NCBI GenBank assembly: GCA_012270065.1
Contig: JAAXJB010000112.1
Span: forward strand, 24,504-88,503
Direction of reading: 5' to 3'
Origin: Rubripirellula sp.
GTDB taxonomy: Bacteria; Planctomycetota; Planctomycetia; Pirellulales; Pirellulaceae
Length of the DNA: 64,000 nucleotides
Shown piece by piece: positions 26,819 through 34,963 of this stretch (the first letter of the stretch is position 1; each line of letters begins with the position of its first letter). The notes below the pieces were generated by a model, which did not search any database, was not told the DNA's origin, and saw nothing but the letters and a program-made list of their open reading frames with translations. A program made the translations under genes and the position numbers.

Positions 26819-28487
26819 AATCTAATCCCAGTGAAACTGGATTTCCTGTGTTCTGCTTTTCTTCCAATGCCACGCTTGGCAACGTCAACACCATCCGCGA
26901 CCCACACCCTGGACCGTCGCTGTGTGGTTTGAGTGACCCACCATGCTTTGAAACGATTCGGTAGCTGATACTCAGCCCCAGCCCCGTGCCTGTTCCATCA
27001 CGGCGACGTGTGAAAAACGGCTCGAAAAGATGCAATTGTGTTTCTGCATCCATGCCGCAACCTGTGTCCTCGACAACCACCACGGCATCGCCACCTTGAC
27101 AGTCCACATGAATGTCAACGGTTCCGTCAGTATCCATACTCTCCAGTGCGTTGGTGACGAGATTCAAAATCACCTGTCGTATTTCCTGGGGATCGGCTTC
27201 GGCAATCACGTTATCCGAAGCATGGGTGCTGATCGTTTTGCACCGGTATTCGCCCAACTGCCCAACCATGTCAACTACTTCGTTGACAACATCCACCAGA
27301 TTGACAGGCACACGCTGCACTTTGCTCAAGCGACTGAAATCGAGCAGTTTTTCAGTGATTCCCTTGCAGCGATAAGCCTCTTCTTCGATCCGCCGCAGGT
27401 TGCGTGGCAACTCCTGCTGAAGCTCATCATTGAGCAACCGCTGCTCGGGCGGCAGCATCAGCAGCTCGGAAAGTCTGGATTGCAAAACCTCAGAACTCAT
27501 TGCGATTGTGGCGAGCGGATTGTTGATTTCATGGGCCACTCCCGCAGCCAGAAATCCCACACTGGCAAGCTGCTCGTTCTGGATCAGCTCACGAGTACGC
27601 TCCTTCACTTCGCGATCAAGCCCCGCGCAGGTAGCATTGAGTTGCAGGAGTGTGGATCGAAACCGATCCGTCATTCCGTTCATGGCCTGCCCCAGCTCAT
27701 TCAACTCGTCTTCGGTGCCAAGATCGATCCGGTGGCCAAATTCACCACTTGCAACCAGTCGTGAACCATCAATCAGAGTGCGAAAGGGCTTTGCAATGTA
27801 GGAATTGAAGAACCAGAAAAAGGTGACCAATAATAGCACCGTCGCGACTGCACAGACCGAAGCCAAATACAACCAGAAACGAGCCTGCCGGCGTACCTGA
27901 TCGCTGTAAATCGTAAACGCACGGTGAGTTGATTCAGCGTGCATCTTGCACGCTTCACCGAGTGAGTCGAGGCATTTTTCGGTCTTGTCCAGATTGTCGC
28001 CGTTGTAATACCGCTTGAAACTGAATTCGCTACCAAACGGCTCAAGCTCCTTGAGCGTCTCAAAGTGACCTTTGATATCCGCCAGCCGACCATCACGCTC
28101 AACCTCCGGCATCAGCAGAGTCGTCGATTGAGAACTGGATAGGCCGTAACATGTTTCGAGGCTTGTCTCAAACTGGTTGCCGAGACTCTCGAAGTCACCA
28201 CCTTTGGCATGGAAATAATCCAGCAGATTATCACCCATCTCATTATTCAGCATGCTGAAGTCTTGATCACTCGCTTTCTTGCTCTCGAAACTGTATCTCA
28301 GCTCGAAGGCAGTCGCGTGCAAATCGCTGACCTGACCCAACTCACGGGAATGCTGCGCCAGCTCCAACGCCAAACCGTTGTAAGCACTCAGTGCCACAAT
28401 GACAGCGGAAACGAGCAAACAGAAAACGAAGGAGAAAACCACCAGCGCGACGGTGAGCTTCGTCCTGATCGACGTTCGTTTCAACAC
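26793..28487 (-). CDS. Membrane sensor histidine kinase, partner of the sigma-54 activator
   Basis: Sensor kinase of 564 residues. The GTG at 28487 is chosen because AGGGAGGG lies seven bases upstream; the track start at 28580 has no such signal. Two membrane helices (about 10-33 and 201-224) bracket a helical periplasmic sensor. A HAMP linker follows (NSYIAKPFRTLIDGSRLVASGEFGHRIDL), then HisKA with the phosphorylated His in AAGVAHEINNPLATIAMSSE and HATPase boxes NLVTNALESM, DTGCGM and GTGLGLSI. The sequence type is that of NtrB/AtoS-like kinases that pair with sigma-54 activators. Overlap with the regulator gene supports a two-gene operon. The signal is unknown. Confidence 0.94.
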   Translation of the reverse strand: MLKRTSIRTKLTVALVVFSFVFCLLVSAVIVALSAYNGLALELAQHSRELGQVSDLHATAFELRYSFESKKASDQDFSMLNNEMGDNLLDYFHAKGGDFESLGNQFETSLETCYGLSSSQSTTLLMPEVERDGRLADIKGHFETLKELEPFGSEFSFKRYYNGDNLDKTEKCLDSLGEACKMHAESTHRAFTIYSDQVRRQARFWLYLASVCAVATVLLLVTFFWFFNSYIAKPFRTLIDGSRLVASGEFGHRIDLGTEDELNELGQAMNGMTDRFRSTLLQLNATCAGLDREVKERTRELIQNEQLASVGFLAAGVAHEINNPLATIAMSSEVLQSRLSELLMLPPEQRLLNDELQQELPRNLRRIEEEAYRCKGITEKLLDFSRLSKVQRVPVNLVDVVNEVVDMVGQLGEYRCKTISTHASDNVIAEADPQEIRQVILNLVTNALESMDTDGTVDIHVDCQGGDAVVVVEDTGCGMDAETQLHLFEPFFTRRRDGTGTGLGLSISYRIVSKHGGSLKPHSDGPGCGSRMVLTLPSVALEEKQNTGNPVSLGLDYESYQKVG

Positions 28488-28494
28488 GTGATTG

Positions 28495-28502
28495 CCCTCC
28501 CT
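28495..28502 (-). promoter_or_regulatory. Shine-Dalgarno fixing the kinase GTG start
   Basis: On the minus strand AGGGAGGG ends seven bases before the GTG at 28487-28485. This is one of the strongest ribosome binding sites in the window and moves the kinase start 93 bases inside the track ORF. Confidence 0.75.
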
Positions 28503-29071
28503 GACAACAAACGCGTTCCTTCTCAAACCCAACTGGCAGACTATCCATCTGCCAGTCAAACAGCAAGAGCGAAGACACAAACGCAGGCTTTGCTAGCTTT
28601 TGCTGATGCCGTGGAAACTGAATGATTCTGGAAAAGCATGATGCTGATTCGGGGTTGCGCGAAGGCACTTGAAAATACCTGAAACTGCGGCCATCTGGCT
28701 TGCATCACAAGGAGTTCCGGGCGTGCCAAACCAGAATGTCGAAAGCCCGGTCGGCAAGACGATGCGCCCCTGTTTTGCAAAAAGAATCGAATCTGAAATT
28801 GCGACTGGTCAGTTGGGGACATGTTCTCAGTTGAGCAACTGACCTCTGGCGGGCAAATGCTCACTTAGCAACAGCACGAGCACCGCATTGGCTCTCTGAT
28901 CATCGTTCTCACCCCGAACGGTACATCTTTCCTGACTTCTCGGACTGTTGCGACCCGAAGCCGGCTCGCGAAGCCTTGAAATCAGACCGATCCAAAGACT
29001 TCAGCAGTGGTTCCCGCAACCGTCATGCGGGACTGCACTGCAGATGTTTCCGGCAAACCAGCAAGGCAAGC
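28503..29071. other. Intergenic region without recognisable gene
   Basis: About 570 bases between the divergent kinase and a small coiled-coil gene. The ORFs crossing it (28556-28864 minus, 28342-28668 minus) have no domain features. It should hold promoters for both neighbours, but no box is clear. Confidence 0.35.
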
Positions 29072-29272
29072 ATGTCGCCCACACAGACCTCACACGTAGC
29101 AGAACTTGAACCAGGGCAACTCCTGAACGAACTCGAGCAACGGCAGGATGATGTTCTGGAGCAGTTGGATGCCTTGGACACCCAGTTGCAGGAGGTTCTG
29201 CGTGGCCTTGGCGTGACTCTGGAAGAGGACTTGGACGAGGATCTGGTCTGAGCAAGCATGTTGCCCACACAG
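29066..29272. repeat. 21-bp direct repeats bracketing the small coiled-coil gene
   Basis: GCAAGCATGTCGCCCACACAG at 29066-29086 and the same sequence with one change (T for C in the middle) at 29252-29272. The copies are 186 bases apart from start to start, and exactly enclose a complete small reading frame. This could be a remnant of duplication of the gene start or the footprint of a mobilised unit. Confidence 0.7.
29072..29251 (+). CDS. Small acidic coiled-coil protein
   Basis: A 59-residue protein, shorter than the track ORF. The ATG at 29072 is preceded by AAGG, and what follows is a single heptad-patterned acidic helix (LLNELEQRQDDVLEQLDALDTQLQEVLRGLG) ending in an Asp/Glu tail. I recall similar short proteins with an ELExRQDxVLxxL pattern in other planctomycetes but know no function. 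It is bounded by an unusual 21-base direct repeat whose first copy includes the start codon and whose second copy directly follows the stop. Confidence 0.6.
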   Translation: MSPTQTSHVAELEPGQLLNELEQRQDDVLEQLDALDTQLQEVLRGLGVTLEEDLDEDLV

Positions 29273-29664
29273 GGTCAGTGGCTCGGACGGGGCTCTGTTA
29301 AGTTCGAGCCTTTGGCATGGACGGGGCTCTATCTCTCAATTCGTGTGTCTCGAGTGCATCCGGCCTTTGGGTTCCAGTCATTTCCGGCCGATAAACGAGG
29401 GGGGTCGAACCAGCGGACGACTACGATTCGTCTGTGAATTTTGCCGAAACATCCGGGTAAATTGCTGAAAACGGGCTCGAAACGGTGTCGGAGCGAGTTT
29501 CAGCAGCAATTTCGTGCTGAAATATGGCGGAAATACGGTCGTGCCATTGCCATTCAGGTGGCCTGATCGTTAGACTTCCCATCCGCGTGGACAGGCAAAG
29601 GGCCGTCCTGAAATTACATTCCCTTCCAAGGGAGACATGATCTGGCGATGAATTCGGAGCAAAA
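29273..29664. other. Intergenic region with a 12-bp direct repeat
   Basis: About 390 bases before rpsU. GGACGGGGCTCT occurs at 29285-29296 and 29319-29330. The minus ORF 29421-29750 is antisense to the rpsU leader and has no domain. The rpsU promoter should lie in the last 150 bases but is not obvious. Confidence 0.4.
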
Positions 29665-29859
29665 ATGGTCAAGTTAGTGGTTCGCGATCGTGAAACGATC
29701 CAGGAAGCTGTTCGTCGATTCCGCAAATTGGTAGAGCGAAGCGGCATCAAAAAAGAGATGCGACGCCGGGAATACTACGAAAAGCCAAGCGAAACCAACC
29801 GTCGCGCCCGCCTGCGTGCAGAACGTCGGGCACGTCGGACCCAAATGCTCAGTCGCTAG
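29665..29859 (+). CDS. rpsU: 30S ribosomal protein S21
   Basis: A 64-residue basic protein of the small ribosomal subunit that helps base-pair mRNA leaders with 16S rRNA. The family pattern is clear: [24 protein letters not shown], then [15 protein letters not shown] and a very basic Arg-rich tail ([13 protein letters not shown]). Length is normal (bS21 is 60-75 residues). GGAG lies five bases before the ATG. It stands alone, followed within 200 bases by tRNA-Val. Confidence 0.96.
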   Translation: MVKLVVRDRETIQEAVRRFRKLVERSGIKKEMRRREYYEKPSETNRRARLRAERRARRTQMLSR

Positions 29860-30053
29860 CTCATTTTGCTAAGCTGAGTTCGTTGTCTTGCCGAAAAACA
29901 AGACATCGAAATCACAATCCAATGCGGCTTACCACGCAACGACTTGAGTCGGTGAATTGGCCGCAAAAAACGCTGGAAGCAGACAATGATGCCCGGCCAC
30001 TTGCCCGGCAGATCCCGCATGATGAAACAGGTGTTTCGCCAGGAACACCCGGG

Positions 30054-30129
<76 letters not shown>

Positions 30130-30163
30130 CTCGCAGATTGCAATTCTGCGAACTCACCCGCAG

Positions 30164-30199
30164 GCCCGCGAAAATCACTGTATTTTCGTTGGGCCTTTT
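30164..30199 (+). terminator. Rho-independent terminator after tRNA-Val
   Basis: GCCCGCGAAAAT and ATTTTCGTTGGGC form a stem of four plus seven pairs around a 6-7 base loop, interrupted by a small bulge, and are followed by CTTTT. A second short hairpin (CGCAGA / TCTGCG, 30132-30150) sits between it and the tRNA. Confidence 0.65.
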
Positions 30200-30513
30200 G
30201 CGTTGGTGGTGACTCCCCCCAGTCTTTGCTTCAGCTGGAGTGAGAGAATTTGGGTTGGTAATGCGACTATGTTCTGGAGGCTGAGGCGTAGCCCAAGTCG
30301 GAAGAACAGAGCCTGCCGCCTATGCGGCGGAGGTTTGATAATTCAAAAACCGATGCCGCGTTGCGGAAAGAGCGTGGCTGTCTGGCTGGGCTATTCTGCA
30401 GGTGAATAGCATCCACCATTGCTGACCTCATGTGCTACCATCACGTTCGGCTCTCCAAAGGCGTCAATTCCTGCACGGTATTCAAGCCAAACACTACCCC
30501 ACGAAAATCACCT
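30200..30513. other. Intergenic region without recognisable gene
   Basis: About 310 bases after the tRNA terminator. A GC-rich inverted repeat (GCCGCCTATGCGGCGG near 30320) is present. No domain-bearing frame is seen. Confidence 0.35.
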
Positions 30514-30717
30514 ATGAAATTGCCTCCGATCGAAAAACGAATCGTCACGATGGCCGCCCATGAGTACTTAAGGCACTATTGCCTCGACCCTGCTAATTAC
30601 GACTTGGTGACAACCTACTCATCTTCCGTAGGAACAAGCGCTTTGTCTGATGCCTTTAAAAAAATGGCCGTGAACATGCATTGCTTGAGATCAGGGCAAC
30701 GTAGTCAAAGGATTTGA
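30514..30717 (+). CDS. Hypothetical short protein (possible fragment)
   Basis: A 67-residue frame starting at an inner ATG of the track ORF. Its translation (IEKRIVTMAAHEYLRHYCLDPANYDLV, ALSDAFKKMAVNMHCLRSG) has the look of a folded helical peptide, but I do not recognise it and no Shine-Dalgarno is clear. The flanking 300 bases on each side hold no other gene, so it may be a decayed or truncated reading frame. Confidence 0.3.
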   Translation: MKLPPIEKRIVTMAAHEYLRHYCLDPANYDLVTTYSSSVGTSALSDAFKKMAVNMHCLRSGQRSQRI

Positions 30718-30859
30718 TGCCCTTCTTCCTGTCGGCCTTTGATTGTGCTCATGCATCTGACCTGGCTTGACGGGCGGGTCGTAGAGCTGACAACGTCTGT
30801 CGCAGTTGATCCTTGACCATCTTTGCCCCGACATGCTGCCTTCGGTCAGAACAAAAAAC

Positions 30860-31480
30860 ATGCAACACCATGAAAATCGAGCCCCCCTGTTCATCGGAAT
30901 CGCAGGTGGAAGTGCAGGCGGCAAAACGAGCTTTGCGAAGGAGCTGTCAGCTGCAGCAGGCAACAAACTGACGGTTCTGGAATTGGATCGTTTTTATCAT
31001 TGTCTGGGGGATGCAACGGACAAACACGAGGCAAACTTTGATGAACCCTCGTCGCTGGATTTCCAGTTGCTTGAGAAGGTGCTTGAGCAAATGCGGTTGC
31101 ACGGTGCCGCCTCAGTTCCGGTATACGACTTCGCGACACACAACCGGGTGGGATACGAGCCGTTGGATGCTGCTTCGGTGATCGTGATCGAGGGCATCCT
31201 TGTTCTATGGCACAAGAGGATACGCGACCTGCTCGATGTCAAACTGTATGTCGACGCGCCAGCAGCGGTCAGATTTCAGCGGCGCCTCCACCGCGATGTC
31301 AGCGAACGTGGGCGTGATACGGATTCCGTTGCAAAACAATGGAAAGATACCGTACAGCCAATGCATGACAAATATGTCGAGCCATCCCGCCAGTATGCTG
31401 ACAACATCATCGATGGTACTGCTGATCTCAGGATGATCGCCAAGAAGTTTTCTGCATCCTGGCTTTCTCAGACGGCGTGA
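30860..31480 (+). CDS. udk: Uridine kinase family protein
   Basis: A 207-residue cytoplasmic P-loop kinase that phosphorylates uridine or cytidine (pyrimidine salvage), or the closely related phosphoribulokinase-like subgroup. Walker A is GIAGGSAGGKTS; the substrate region is VLELDRFYH and NFDEPSSLDFQLL; the lid carries RFQRRLHRDVSERGRD, the normal RR.xRD pattern of uridine kinases. The ATG at 30860 gives the usual short N-terminus before the P-loop; the track start at 30806 is a TTG and 30833 is an alternative ATG. The C-terminus ends soon after the lid, as in the short bacterial forms. Confidence 0.9.
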   Translation: MQHHENRAPLFIGIAGGSAGGKTSFAKELSAAAGNKLTVLELDRFYHCLGDATDKHEANFDEPSSLDFQLLEKVLEQMRLHGAASVPVYDFATHNRVGYEPLDAASVIVIEGILVLWHKRIRDLLDVKLYVDAPAAVRFQRRLHRDVSERGRDTDSVAKQWKDTVQPMHDKYVEPSRQYADNIIDGTADLRMIAKKFSASWLSQTA

Positions 31481-31843
31481 ATCAATCCATGAGTCTGCAG
31501 CATCAGATTCCTCTGAATCCATGCACCGGGTTTCCTCTCATGGAACAGAAGCATTCAGTGTCGCCCCCTGCGCGAAATCATGATCAGACAATGCAACGCG
31601 ATCATTGATTTGCGGTGGCGAATCGCAGCAAGGCTGATTCCCAGTCACGCTTGTTTCCGCGATTCCCTACTTTTCAGGTGTCGCGATGTGACTCAAACAC
31701 CATGGTCACGTCAACTTCCAAACCGGGATCAAATCTTGCCATGTCCCGAACAAGCCGAAATCCACGGTTCAGCGAACAACGCCACCAAGATCGAAAACTG
31801 CCACAGAGTAAAACAACTTCCCGGAGCAAAATGCCAACCGCAT
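31481..31843. other. Convergent intergenic region, nothing recognised
   Basis: About 360 bases between the convergent uridine kinase and amidotransferase genes. ORFs 31580-31978 and 31615-31929 run antisense into the amidotransferase gene and carry no motif. No strong terminator hairpin was found. Confidence 0.35.
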
Positions 31844-32548
31844 CTACTGCTGCGCAAATTCGTGAAGCAGCTTTTGAAGGTCATCCGGCTGGCACTTTTC
31901 AACAAATGCATCCAGAGCTTCACCGGTGATTGCTTCCACGTACTGTGGATACGCCTGCAGCCTCTGAATCAATGCTGATCGACTCAGTTCAGGATGGAAC
32001 TGAGTTCCATAAATCGGTTTCCCACGTATTTTGAACGCCTGGTTTTCGACCTTCGTAGAATACGCCAAACGTACAGCATTGGGCGGCAGCTTCACCACGC
32101 AGTCCTGATGCCCCATCGGAGCAAGAAAGCTGCTCCCGAGAATTCCGAACAGTGGATCTGACTTTCCTTCTTCAGTGAGAAAAACCTGAACAGCACCCAA
32201 TTCGGCCCGTGTCATGTCCGTGATGACATCTCCCCCCAAGGCTGCTGCCATCGCCTGAAAGCCCCAGCATGACGCAAACGTCGGAATCCCCCGATCATGA
32301 AGCTCCCGCATCGCTTGCAACGCGGGTGGCAGCCAATCTCCTCCTTCAGCAACGGAGTAATCACCACTGCCCCCGAGGAGCACGACATCAAAACTTGAAA
32401 AATGGTCGGCCGTAGGACGCCCACCAAGTAAATCAAAAACAGATATCTGACTCTTGTCACACTTCAGGGACTCTGCGAAGCAGTCAACTTCCTGTGTCAA
32501 CATCGCATCATCCGGGTCTCGAACCTGTAACAGCAGAAATTTTTTCAT
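31844..32548 (-). CDS. Class I glutamine amidotransferase-like protein
   Basis: A 234-residue cytoplasmic protein of the GATase1 fold (GMP-synthase amidotransferase-like, COG0518 type). The nucleophile Cys lies in FASCWGFQAMAAALGG and the His-Glu pair in YGTQFHPELSRS, so the catalytic triad is complete. The N-terminal FLLLQVRD and LLGGSGDYSV blocks are typical of stand-alone members. It would hydrolyse an amide such as glutamine or a gamma-glutamyl compound. The ATG at 32548 is used because the track start is a TTG. No synthetase partner is next to it. Some relatives hydrolyse gamma-glutamyl-polyamines, which is of interest given the polyamine-type operon 1.4 kb upstream, but this is only a possibility. 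Confidence 0.86.
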   Translation of the reverse strand: MKKFLLLQVRDPDDAMLTQEVDCFAESLKCDKSQISVFDLLGGRPTADHFSSFDVVLLGGSGDYSVAEGGDWLPPALQAMRELHDRGIPTFASCWGFQAMAAALGGDVITDMTRAELGAVQVFLTEEGKSDPLFGILGSSFLAPMGHQDCVVKLPPNAVRLAYSTKVENQAFKIRGKPIYGTQFHPELSRSALIQRLQAYPQYVEAITGEALDAFVEKCQPDDLQKLLHEFAQQ

Positions 32549-32760
32549 GGCCAAGGTCGCATCAGGATCACGTCAGTTCCAACTCGTTGCAGACGCAAGT
32601 ATGCGCCTACAACGGCTGTCCGTCGATGCCTTTTGCTGACAATGCACGCTGGCAGAATTCAGAGGTGGTGAGGTCGAACAGTTCGTAGGAGAGGTGAATG
32701 CGTTTCGCCCTCACAGGACCACCTGCCAGGCGTTGAGAAGGCGAGGTGCCATCACCCGAA

Positions 32761-33741
32761 CTAATTCTGACGCAGCTGATTAGCCAAATGCAATCTCGAC
32801 GAGATGCACTGATGCCCATCCCGCACGTGGCGAGTCCCAAACTTGAGGGGCGGTGTGCTGTGCTGAGGTGCATCGACCTGCTGATACGAAGTGTTCGCAC
32901 CCCGACGTTTTCTTATGCAACAGTCCCGCTCATCAGGCATGTGTCCAAACTCGGCTGGCCCATAGTAGGAATATCGGTCAAAAGCGTTTGCCACTTTCCA
33001 GTCGTGATCAAGTGCGTTTGAGTGCTCACAGCAAGCCCCCTCTGCTTTTGTACTTTGTGTCCCAGACTGTCCGGATACAACCGTTCCCTGTCCATACTCG
33101 TGTGACGCCGCAAACGGTTCGAACTGTGCATCGCGAACGACCATGGGCTGTTCATCGGAAGCGGGCTGTTTGCTGTCGACCTGATGCTGGTTTTTGGCGC
33201 CAGTTTGAACGTTCTGCTTCAACGAAGGCGCGAGAATCGGCAGGGGCTTGAGTGGTTGGGACCCGTCCGCTCCTCTGAAAATTCGGCTGTTTTCCGCTTG
33301 TTCCAAGTGATCTTCACAAGTCTCACTGGCAGAATCTGCAATCCTCGCCAATCGTGTCCGGGTCCGTTGCAAGAAAGCCTGAAGATCTGCACGACACTTC
33401 TGGATCGCGATGATTTCCGGGCGGGCATCCGGTTGGGAATCGCAGCCAAGATGGTTCCAGTTTCTGCCACTTGAACCAAGGAGTGCGGGACCAATGGGGC
33501 CCGACTGGTAATCTGAATGATGTTGCATGATGGTCTCCGCAAGCACCATTCCTGCGCAGGCGCGCAGTTGGTGATTGCCATGAAATAGATTCGACTTCGG
33601 TAGCCCAGCCATCTCAGAGAGATCTGTGGCTTTGCGTCCCGACCTCGCGATCGGTTTGCCGTTTCGGAGAACCTTTTCAGAGACCCACATCGGTGAGACT
33701 GAAGCGGTACACCGCCCCCGTGAAAGGACGATTATTGACAA
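32761..33741 (-). CDS. Doubtful hypothetical protein
   Basis: An uninterrupted 326-codon frame in the otherwise empty 1.35 kb between the amidotransferase and the polyamine-type operon. The translation has no signal peptide or known motif and is rich in His, Cys and Gln. Third-codon-position GC in two stretches I read is about 40-50 percent, lower than in neighbouring genes, which argues against strong coding. The central part (RADLQAFLQRTRTRLARIADSA) could be a real amphipathic helix. It may be a chance or decayed frame. Confidence 0.3.
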   Translation of the reverse strand: MSIIVLSRGRCTASVSPMWVSEKVLRNGKPIARSGRKATDLSEMAGLPKSNLFHGNHQLRACAGMVLAETIMQHHSDYQSGPIGPALLGSSGRNWNHLGCDSQPDARPEIIAIQKCRADLQAFLQRTRTRLARIADSASETCEDHLEQAENSRIFRGADGSQPLKPLPILAPSLKQNVQTGAKNQHQVDSKQPASDEQPMVVRDAQFEPFAASHEYGQGTVVSGQSGTQSTKAEGACCEHSNALDHDWKVANAFDRYSYYGPAEFGHMPDERDCCIRKRRGANTSYQQVDAPQHSTPPLKFGTRHVRDGHQCISSRLHLANQLRQN

Positions 33742-33898
33742 CTGTCCAATTGAAACATGTGTCAGAAATTGCCGGAGTCAAGGAAAGCGACATTTTTTTT
33801 TCGTTTCAAGCCGCTCTTTCCCGAATTCACGTGCCTTGCAAGGGAAAAACTTCTGATCATGCCCGTCGGATCAGTATTCGCAGCTCCGTGGCGTTCGG

Positions 33899-34963
33899 CT
33901 AAACCACCCCGGACCGTGATTGTCTTTTCCAAATGAAGCCGTCAAGAACGTAGTGAGTGATCTGAGGAACAGCCAACAAAGGGACGAGCACAAAATGGTA
34001 GTTTTCCTGGCCCCATGCTGGCCCAAACAGCCAACTGCGCTCGTTCCACACTCCGGAATCCCACAGGAATTCTTCCAGATAAGCGAGCATCCAGACCACC
34101 CCGAGAAAGGATGCGATCTTTGGCAAATGTCGTGAAGGCGGCTGCTCCTGCCCGCCACACCGATACCAATACACAAGCACCATGTAGGGTATGCCGTGGA
34201 TGATGACATTCGTGACTGTGAAGGCATAATCCGAGTTGAACGTTATGATCCCCACATACCAGCACACGGCAGTGGTCATCACAACAATGTCTTTCCCCGG
34301 ACTCCACCGGCCATGAGCGAACCCCAGATACGCCGATCGAACGAAATAGAGACTCAGTATGCACCAATAGAATGGGCAGGCTATGTTCTCGAACACAGCC
34401 GGCAGTTTCTGGAAATCACCGTCGAGAAACCACCAGAAATTCCGTGGCAAATGCGAATGCCAGTGGATCAGCGGATAGAGCGTTGCCATATAAATCGCAA
34501 GGGTATCGATCCAGTATCCAAGGCGGCCAGTTTCACCGGCACGCGAACGATACAGCGCGACCCATCCGTACTGCTGACGCACAAAATGAAAAACGGCCAG
34601 ATAGGCAAGTATCCTCCAGAACCCTGCTGAAGTTTCGGAGTAAATCGCGATTCCAACAAAGAAAGCAAGGAGGGGAGTCAGCCCATACAACCAAGGCCTT
34701 CGCCGCAGTTCAACACGATCAAAGTAAACCCGGAAACCAGTGGAATAGACGTGCGCAACGTCAATCATCAAAATCGCGCCGATCCACAGCCACTCCGGTG
34801 AGTCACTCTCCAGAAGACCAAACGGCGCACCAACGGCGAGCAGCCCGAGAGCGACTACCGCACTCCCGAGAAACGTCCACAGATCAACCTGGGGCGAGAA
34901 GAGCCACCGACTGCGTGGCCGTTGTTCTGCTGGCAGGGATGATGCTGTCACGGGTACCTTCAA
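33899..34963 (-). CDS. Polytopic membrane protein with conserved-looking histidines, last gene of polyamine-type operon
   Basis: A roughly 350-residue protein with eight or nine hydrophobic segments. Histidines and charged residues occur inside or at the edge of several segments (MIDVAHVYSTGFRVYFD, VFHFVRQQYGWVALY, LIHWHSHLPRNF, THYVLDGFIWK), a spacing that recalls metal-binding membrane enzymes, though I recognise no named family. The frame starts as TTGA overlapping the stop of the FAD gene; a GTG at 34951 preceded by AAGG is an alternative start. It is the distal gene of the eight-gene run that begins at 41851. Function unknown; the operon suggests a role in modification or transport of a membrane-associated amine. 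Confidence 0.78.
   Translation of the reverse strand: MKVPVTASSLPAEQRPRSRWLFSPQVDLWTFLGSAVVALGLLAVGAPFGLLESDSPEWLWIGAILMIDVAHVYSTGFRVYFDRVELRRRPWLYGLTPLLAFFVGIAIYSETSAGFWRILAYLAVFHFVRQQYGWVALYRSRAGETGRLGYWIDTLAIYMATLYPLIHWHSHLPRNFWWFLDGDFQKLPAVFENIACPFYWCILSLYFVRSAYLGFAHGRWSPGKDIVVMTTAVCWYVGIITFNSDYAFTVTNVIIHGIPYMVLVYWYRCGGQEQPPSRHLPKIASFLGVVWMLAYLEEFLWDSGVWNERSWLFGPAWGQENYHFVLVPLLAVPQITHYVLDGFIWKRQSRSGVV

Noticed and set aside
29421-29750. Minus ORF overlapping the start of rpsU
   Set aside because: Antisense to a certain ribosomal protein gene; no features.
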